Source: Candidatus Omnitrophota bacterium (GTDB lineage Bacteria > Omnitrophota > Gorgyraeia > JABMRG01). Taken from it: a stretch of 38,793 nt of DNA. The notes beneath the pieces were generated by a model. The model was not told where the DNA came from. It saw only the letters and a list, made by a program, of their open reading frames with translations, and searched no databases. This document shows positions 38,101 to 38,793 of the stretch, one piece after another (position 1 is the stretch's first letter; each line of letters opens with the position of its first letter). A program made the position numbers and the translations under genes. The stretch covers positions 1-38,793 of the forward strand of contig JABMQS010000053.1 of NCBI GenBank assembly GCA_013202525.1. The letters are read 5' to 3'.

Positions 38101-38793
38101 GTTACGCTCCAGTTGCCGAATACACCGCCTGTGGCTGCTGCGCCATTTTCCATGGAGACGTTTATGTTCTCAAAGCCTTCGTTCACAAGGAGCAGCTGGA
38201 CATTGTCTGTTGTCTTTAGATTGCCGGCTGCATCTTTCTGCGCAAGAACAGCCATGCCTACTGTGCCTGTTACAAGCTGCTTGCCGGCTCTTTTTACCAG
38301 AAGGCTTGCGTTCTTGGTGGCTATGCCTGGTATGGTGCTAAGATCGAATGCATCAGAAGGCGGCTGGTCAGAAGGTGTATTGTCATAATCTGTTACCTCA
38401 CCCTTGCCTAAGAAGAGTGTACCCTTTGCAGTCAGGGCGATCATGTTTGATGTGAACTTGCTTACCTTGCCTGCCTTGGTTGTTATATCAACAACTATGC
38501 TCTTATCAAAGGTCAGTATTACTGCCTGGCGGCCATTCTTGTCTGTCTTCAACTCTGCAGCAGTTACTTTCCTTCCGTTATATACGTGCCCTATGGCAGC
38601 TTTTATGTTAGAGACAGAAGCTGCCAGTTTGGCTATGCGAACTTTTGCAGCACCTGCCTTATCAGCAGATACCTTGCTGTCTATGACATGGAGGACGTCG
38701 GATGCTGTATCAAGGTGCTGTATGTTCTGGATGTATTGTTCACCATCCTGTGTCCACTCGAGCCTTTCAGCGCGGTATATATTGGCTGCCTCT
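23103..38793 (-). CDS. Giant multidomain protein, C-terminal part (start beyond the right edge)
   Basis: The frame is open from the right edge to a TAA at 23103: at least 5,229 codons without a stop, and the real start is outside the window. A TTG at 38552 has no ribosome-binding site, and the frame continues for 80 sense codons before it. From N to C: beta-rich region (38793 to about 35300), hydrophobic helical region (about 35100-33500), LysM-like segment (about 32500-32365), SecA-like ATPase module (about 31450-29200), hydrophobic segments (about 28030-27900 and 27305-27085), HELCH metal-site motif (26138-26124), acidic helical repeats (about 25530-24840), a Pro/Glu linker (about 24245-24165) and an alpha/beta domain at the end (about 23700-23103). 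Proteins of tens of thousands of residues are known in Omnitrophota. A surface or predation-related role is inference; no single known protein matches. Confidence 0.93.
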   Translation of the reverse strand, partial: EAANIYRAERLEWTQDGEQYIQNIQHLDTASDVLHVIDSKVSADKAGAAKVRIAKLAASVSNIKAAIGHVYNGRKVTAAELKTDKNGRQAVILTFDKSIVVDITTKAGKVSKFTSNMIALTAKGTLFLGKGEVTDYDNTPSDQPPSDAFDLSTIPGIATKNASLLVKRAGKQLVTGTVGMAVLAQKDAAGNLKTTDNVQLLLVNEGFENINVSMENGAAATGGVFGNWSVTAKEYISFVIKNAKEGFDPMTVAGETKGSFIAYAKNKVQALQNGLGTNDTITLKGITRETTLVFEKGKLSSEKSNLGAYFDAGGNRIDNSNNIEGSINTTDPRTGKAMPVVFKDGKIEDGKFSVVINKVGSQVTRVTITEKSTDKDKGQPQAATAANSHKTLYAGTTTVKGKNAIVEVLQIAKKGDSIKIVDNAISQDGSGSVRAIAAGITTYMNGRWLTLHKETSIKIGANGRLFTTDPNVRSESLIGSDKTLDKYEYTEIYKATGKADADGFYELGLTYEDVESGLTAFLYRKVKVESEEKLLFAVKSKVSNNLFVRVDVDGMKLARSIKNIEVTETLHCAPPNENAWFKLKKSTFEAKVSLYNNKEAYLGEEGGRTVVKEFRDSRGKTVHGLTSKDEKRNVLGAFDLPNGKKISLAVQRVEEGDKVYEVLVSRIDAERVGFESLVKAGDADEIKLAFNKGKADVRFEIDGSITTLGSFYETEGRELLPAANISLMDNFVIKQGDLWAPDEGQAIKVGDQSRLRRLAPPPRDKKSKKTQSDVVRFRPTKYDANTQKMWGLMHIKDGAFALYKNQILHIRGSDLSWADSGEWVMAKVSELDSGKVRNYLVYNLSYETIKGWGVTERLSVQSAIKEGNLWVHYADPRGQATLPVTFDIVVYNGKLTFGKSYDDLSTVNGSITAVLANDITYGAANATTWHSHFWLAHAVEANHYRAYVKHEKEILAAIIKVTEEEYGFKEGVSFESDGIVFTSTLKGLALGESTFTKDTRLRKRNDLRALFGDPKSSESGAYNDLSIEYALSTNTAREHLYIRGKSVATVCKLEIDRQYYYVDKHGVRKRGNLGTLIYINNFKGTDNVSLYMEDLGYVNALYRPDDCRPEDRIEQTTIGGILVPLFAIKDKIDAMPQGAGRGRADHAYKELESRVEDALVFSRYSEVEGSDIDKFNDGYEKVNDDLKNAQIAAALKTEMIELNNEIGSKGLWKRGWEATYRTGVAALHVMETNKDIEALAMTLGAGQVVGLAPAMVSRLGAGYKTAVSTTYASSKGFLRARAALGYGSIISARLYRAFLFNVQTTTTVGLSAYTAMSFSRGETPTAQGAMDVIRSSVKWSMVFTPLAAIGTPATIGSAFQASNVKWFGSHAFSLKHWRPLSIYKAYQSGEKVSGWLIVGWSAPAFGTFYGIHEAVGRGRAISADLVAESVKQGFIAATALALMWTAAGGYKALSRTIHTDQAIVAESALPKAPQYLRVALNPKRGILGSIFKPLSFETKAISPYSLFFYGATGRGLYQAIANPDNETGFFNRFYSGVRTATSWEGIKWGLGTVGGTTLIVNFFWSGIVVGHKGLGKVPLVTKIEIFGDTPGFLGATGVGRFAAALLHPRTAYAAYNQLLGQAFGVGGHMIIFTAIGKGFLTPVSTWWLRPHEKSGETGTAAVAGWLSRGIENFGANTYIDAAIQGFIFGAVLAPLGAAMEVSGQFLGGVAGKIPGSKVALKWVGESTIATEAMGVAREAYLEGSASFILQGFFGISPGAAEVAVELIPGIGGRASSRIRFYSRANSSLKRLKPVTLDEQVQKRGFKVGDVLSEEEISENADRFEAMGIRFAQDQNDVQEGEYTAAGISGMSLNELTKHQNEHAAVSETEQRMSSFDLLDNMHEIKTGHEMSNVEFAGMTGQSLPQLQDTYEVEFTIMDKTEMAELTDYVKVEDLLGSEQFKDSVEAIEAQLEADPSMNSNTSVAEFVSKAEESVAASVRTRLSENRQSFAAFVDTLSSKPEAGAFAEKCGLILTPAYVTPAMSLTVFMYESGTVNRKVEALQILGFTAEEATTFLKANEGRTITVGMAARHLAGLGKTSIAAVLNQNLLAKKGFELIPVPVRAGDSLADLARNNGLSEFELLEVARVTKIVTLEHALNIAQGTLAAQINKDRAETDQVTVGASLEDVRDEVGPLMEDVEFSDLSEDARNLLVTRLGLIEVKIIVARIGTEQVADGKGSPYIEIDGIGDKAQKYDLTRTTLARLENDIATFADNPYVDFVLEASDYTKPDQDASEADAESAEGVKSHPTIEAEEKAGSKVMTRIDLKEAVLSIDETTSADGKKIPVLSIANVSSGGGIQRLVDFNGDVRTTSITDSGSGLSFAIKSPKSTKEMFDQKTGKFNADSVTLTITDLEDGNIITEGHNRFNTIEQIKQALYTAVEEMRAENTELELHERDKINPIEAILSVAFVKNTFFEIPTGFGKTKTVMKAVVRINSILKKNGAMPGRHTIYITHDSNQFKEIATKNNPMNIDFDKKELDIVALCQNGEESLADPKPETEQTIAAADQELEARLADSEAEAESGSKPKVTLNEDIVTQITLGDIQKDPEAILKRLTEGTNGTGVDLIYMDADTFMFLQLSLLRNAKADNAAVSKDIWNQIFSNAKVLHDEVDTAFFRNRAQEGLDARALDADEIRRLSEVDGFINTDADKLIDQAENRFKIKENMTGKDYVEAQWRHLKFKIKRKDKIQDWTYGEWVDNGKPKDYIEVYFDQAVHVAFMKWVSGRKGVKFNWQDYSKGDKGEDAALEEFYRTQDPETVAYRQSMVGRTNALMQYYGGDVALDGGPGGSQLIKPAPHGILAPQLQLSDPYFAGHTELIFKRYLNKTPYLVDDPKRGITGVRISNLSTVTSMAAAMVCAIESGADFGGFSGTLKSVEKFAEFIFNIEVNMDMGSKISAFIYESRITSLTRAHDWDVAKDHILGRIRGLPVAALLDGSMLHNDDPGVTINELLESGKVVLYKERDNRWTLHVKPGISVDIKLSAQNGDIAVENFMTELALLEKNPEYRDELMQKLQALGLSEYSAGEVLSRSEFKEADLSGSKSHPARRTAEPVQSGDPSGGLVFYLNAPATRATNIELTELLENIKPEGVDSKDLNGTHSEIECFGIIDSGTNMAFFEQLAGRDRGIRHLNEAGRCVDVKDGNENRIYHRLHVYRTDATVEILDEAITDSAVAGPALKKFLTDVTENTDKIAFFNIVAELIDIRGAEFLSRLKDNEGEQGRDTLHEIVMVYQSFIKSNDNMDPEAREAKDPVKALQERVDKFMTVLQQFRDNEGKFKIWQGRFDRLSDKTRDAINAELEIFEAGRMDLHIQESLPAKASSAGVGFAPTMSSLVRRLDASVSREDLPEIPPMAGADAAAIKTDEKSMETAYNDAGVSLDVEKEENEKRDYYDPSTGKYTVEAAVAAQNTKEKKKSKVAAAISLVLKGLFSGMRGTGDDEEDAFHKTMRMMDEGYLSKTGYDFKKTEAKVLFVNGLVKKGMMDQSALADDNLMESMRYHASGVQLAKALLGHVNRRSSVHKALRRYISMQRSSYFANLYKFREHTSVNPYMGLPTQYYTPILASVFFGRYFGLLGQIGFIHAYMMIGGGLLPDVSIMLAKAGKKVMGAYHNSVVGWHSKRIVSKDIGNMMKQMTTKQDVDEDSGYIVKYMLSLARPDLHMSQIDMLVDSHLAYRKIVIEAGGDINAANVIQLTDDIRPALEAIRRDITIYNKKSKKPESFPNTSLLTHAINNDIVRIDMSMAKQIKPKLNQVPINILRQRQKQITKNSKWLSRMSSMLDISILRVPMSTLRTQEAGQGLLLVTAVAYIYGVIIMKMFGMGALAPDTAEASGLAKLKSGMWGNALLGMLLTASKPIAIVITAPLRWIPSIGDRDQAIQNARRAVEINFDDDAPEQIKKDVNRAMAQGLPEDDQQEIFRLVDDIKDKRERLAKEENADQQDRIEESINNSIIELGRASKLSESKIGERLAWNMATQVYGDANIQEERSKARARLEAEDGKAPSEKRIEDAAFDEIFGDAVKQDIGTRSGIEEAKMDEMLIDMRDGIAREYKGITIEEIDGKKTFVVADDADEEARDFAVSVNAALEQFEQVKRTHPEVGTQLEKLMDESTFRIDGKPGIASLRVRKSMPTGANAERNAARQATITRDGQEMNVAVVDFDQAFVEFVVGVNKTHARGAGWILLERFGHELCHTDISHRTGAVGDAAEEIPNKYFFDYRMELVYWNTQDLRDEVDDIFEQYGEAKRFSSAHFYQGTLTRKEGGKRVVIPEAEMKIVLWEETVHRLIEQAKQSKDLGADYIDMLKKLEGEEVAEKVKEHLENRGNKSLAEVRQGLHDLLAEITGMSQMVAMQEAYEKMEEAQTQSLIDEGFLAEDEKDDEGAMDKARIKQALHKAGLLPEGASADEEQVRSVIDEKLKNVDGVSLLEDGREDDLGAIGEAIEKRDLIEKGALSKEDANDPDELEKARAEEKRQEHVQRLKDEGVDINDDATQEEIAAAAKAHQEAEEAEREKQRKDLIENLRKKGIELPEDPSDEELRKAYKKGLLQDAGLLEAGGDASDAEVDEAIKELKKPQGEGKKPLLEEGAEDDFDALRLAAEKHRLIQKGLDVPEDADSMEALAPLHEMERQQDMGRLFEEAQQEAGTEAEEEFRHSMPVYEAMQRGGILADFRTGDTELAHQEYARIREVVGPARAAYQDAIIRVLRDEEELSEEQVADRVAHNQEISKAFGRAAKGEIDNDNIRAAVESANSTLRSDIAAPLLQEGIYNEEELRQAGLVDEEQRLAMVANIATGMVEEIEQVRQSIFERHLKTAAKNKGLEFGAPETPEEPEEPEEPGEPEEPEAPQGPAKSAEETVAAEVDPIRQAQDNLMHVLVKHDLLDVDNLEKARAGDQEAAAQVQREVELADAYKVEDEVLEAFRALRQAQADAEPEAPQAPTKTASTGMVEPAPARIHPALRIPLHTLNKVLSATLAPFAGFMNPAPSPNKAAEAVDIVFNAPLEIRASSTGRIPITPDVKAIDTTCIQDETEFYEAVGELASRFNTGQTRSLRLVLFGDDADRFQRLKTAYHGMIDIDIISKSNTRVSADEIMEMTNALPENLTIATQARTFIGQLDQATDKFNLVLVDMPTPGDGKFISIYELFSAMFTTGKISGLFTSDEERRLREIYRTEGVAGLFVRVRPRSSEEIEMLRESVKKARQAA
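24165..24245 (-). other. Pro/Glu-rich linker in the giant protein
   Basis: The translation is a run of PEEPEEPEEPGEPEEP type between the acidic helical part and the C-terminal domain. The DNA is a degenerate 6-9-bp repeat, so length variation between strains is expected. It should be an extended, flexible spacer. Confidence 0.75.
24840..25530 (-). repeat. Two degenerate ~150-residue acidic helical repeats in the giant protein
   Basis: Unit 1 (from about 25515) runs AGLLPEG, LLEDGREDDLGAIGEAIEKR, then DLIEKGALSKEDAND. Unit 2 (from about 25065) runs AGLLEAG, LLEEGAEDDFDALRLAAEKH, then RLIQKGLDVPEDADS. The similarity is clear at the protein level and spaced about 157 residues. Short modules of the LKDEGVDINDD or LRKKGIELPEDPSDEELRKAYKKG type, resembling SAP/HeH helix-extension-helix folds, are interspersed. 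Confidence 0.6.
26124..26138 (-). other. HExxH zinc-peptidase motif in the giant protein
   Basis: The codons read HELCH, preceded by GWILLERFG and followed by TDISHRTG. A hydrophobic helix ending in HExxH is the zincin arrangement, and acidic residues that could supply a third ligand follow (EEIPNKYFFDYRMELVYWN). One short motif in so long a protein could arise by chance, but the helix context supports it. Confidence 0.55.
29200..31450 (-). other. SecA-like/SF2 ATPase module in the giant protein
   Basis: Motifs appear in the correct order. Motif I is EIPTGFGKTKT (about 31437-31405), comparable to SecA MKTGEGKT. A motif Ia-like segment reads HTIYITHDSNQF. Motif II is DEVDTAF (about 30857), where SecA has DEVDSIL. 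GFSGTL (near 30070) is comparable to SecA GMTGT. A motif VI-like QLAGRDRGIR (near 29320) is comparable to SecA QLRGRSGRQ, with the last Arg shifted by one. The spacing between motifs I and II is longer than in SecA. Confidence 0.75.
32365..32520 (-). other. LysM-like segment in the giant protein
   Basis: The stretch IPVPVRAGDSLADLARNNGLSEFELLEVARV matches the first two thirds of a LysM module (V..GDSL..LA...G.s..eL...N). The usual IYPGQ.L end is replaced by LEHALNIAQGTL, so it may be degenerate. LysM modules bind peptidoglycan or chitin. Confidence 0.45.
33500..35100 (-). other. Long hydrophobic region in the giant protein
   Basis: About 530 residues are unusually rich in Ala, Gly, Val, Ile, Leu and aromatic residues, with several stretches of 18-22 uncharged residues (for example AFLFNVQTTTTVGLSAYTAM, GFIAATALALMWTAAGGY and GGHMIIFTAIGKGF). 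Several could span a membrane. The many glycines and short turns also fit a membrane-associated helical bundle. Confidence 0.55.

Noticed and set aside
38550-38552. TTG as the start of the giant protein
   Set aside because: The frame continues with 80 sense codons to the edge of the window and no ribosome-binding site precedes the TTG, so the true start lies outside.
24100-38700. Many plus-strand ORFs of 60-140 codons opposite the giant gene
   Set aside because: They lack ribosome-binding sites, have unnatural composition and are shadows of the minus-strand gene.

Overview
The window is a densely packed bacterial segment in which every gene I can support lies on the minus strand, so transcription runs from right to left. 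The coding style suggests an uncultured Gram-negative-type lineage, most likely Candidatus Omnitrophota (formerly OP3). The reasons are an extremely long ORF, a rod-shape operon next to conserved ribosomal and housekeeping genes, a type IV pilus secretin and a prepilin (implying an outer membrane), and a small secreted protein with a tail-fibre-like GNVGIG motif. The phylum call is an inference from gene content; no rRNA gene is present to test it.

Right part (38793 to 22821): one ORF runs without a stop from the right edge to 23103, at least 5,229 codons, and its true start is outside the window. From N to C it shows a beta-rich region, a long hydrophobic stretch, a LysM-like segment, a SecA-like/SF2 ATPase module with its main motifs in order, further hydrophobic segments, an HELCH (HExxH) zincin motif, acidic charged repeats, a Pro/Glu linker and an alpha/beta C-terminal domain. 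It is followed by a 143-bp imperfect palindrome, a strong intrinsic terminator and then a perfect-consensus sigma70 promoter for the next operon.

Middle part (22820 to 15825): mreB, mreC, mreD, mrdA (PBP2), rodA and a B12-type radical SAM gene form a tight operon for lateral cell-wall synthesis. In many bacteria this block continues straight into a DUF2344 gene, rng, rplU, rpmA and obg. Here the two halves are separated by an inserted block (15755 to 10924). That block holds a zeta-like kinase gene with a previously unmarked 48-codon partner overlapping it by ATGA, a membrane HAMP-GAF protein with a degenerate GGDEF domain, an orphan MshEN (possible c-di-GMP receptor) protein, a type IV prepilin and a secretin. 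The zeta pair and the secretin each have their own good promoter.

Left part (10849 to 1): DUF2344, RNase G, L21 (with its own promoter), L27, Obg, ProB, ProA and NadD, with REP-like palindromes in the proB-proA and proA-nadD gaps. Then come CorA and two tandem DUF21/CBS (CorB/CorC-type) membrane proteins forming a divalent-cation transport cluster. After a 300-bp gap there are two secreted-protein genes, the second cut by the left edge.

No tRNA, rRNA, CRISPR array, transposase or integrase was recognised.
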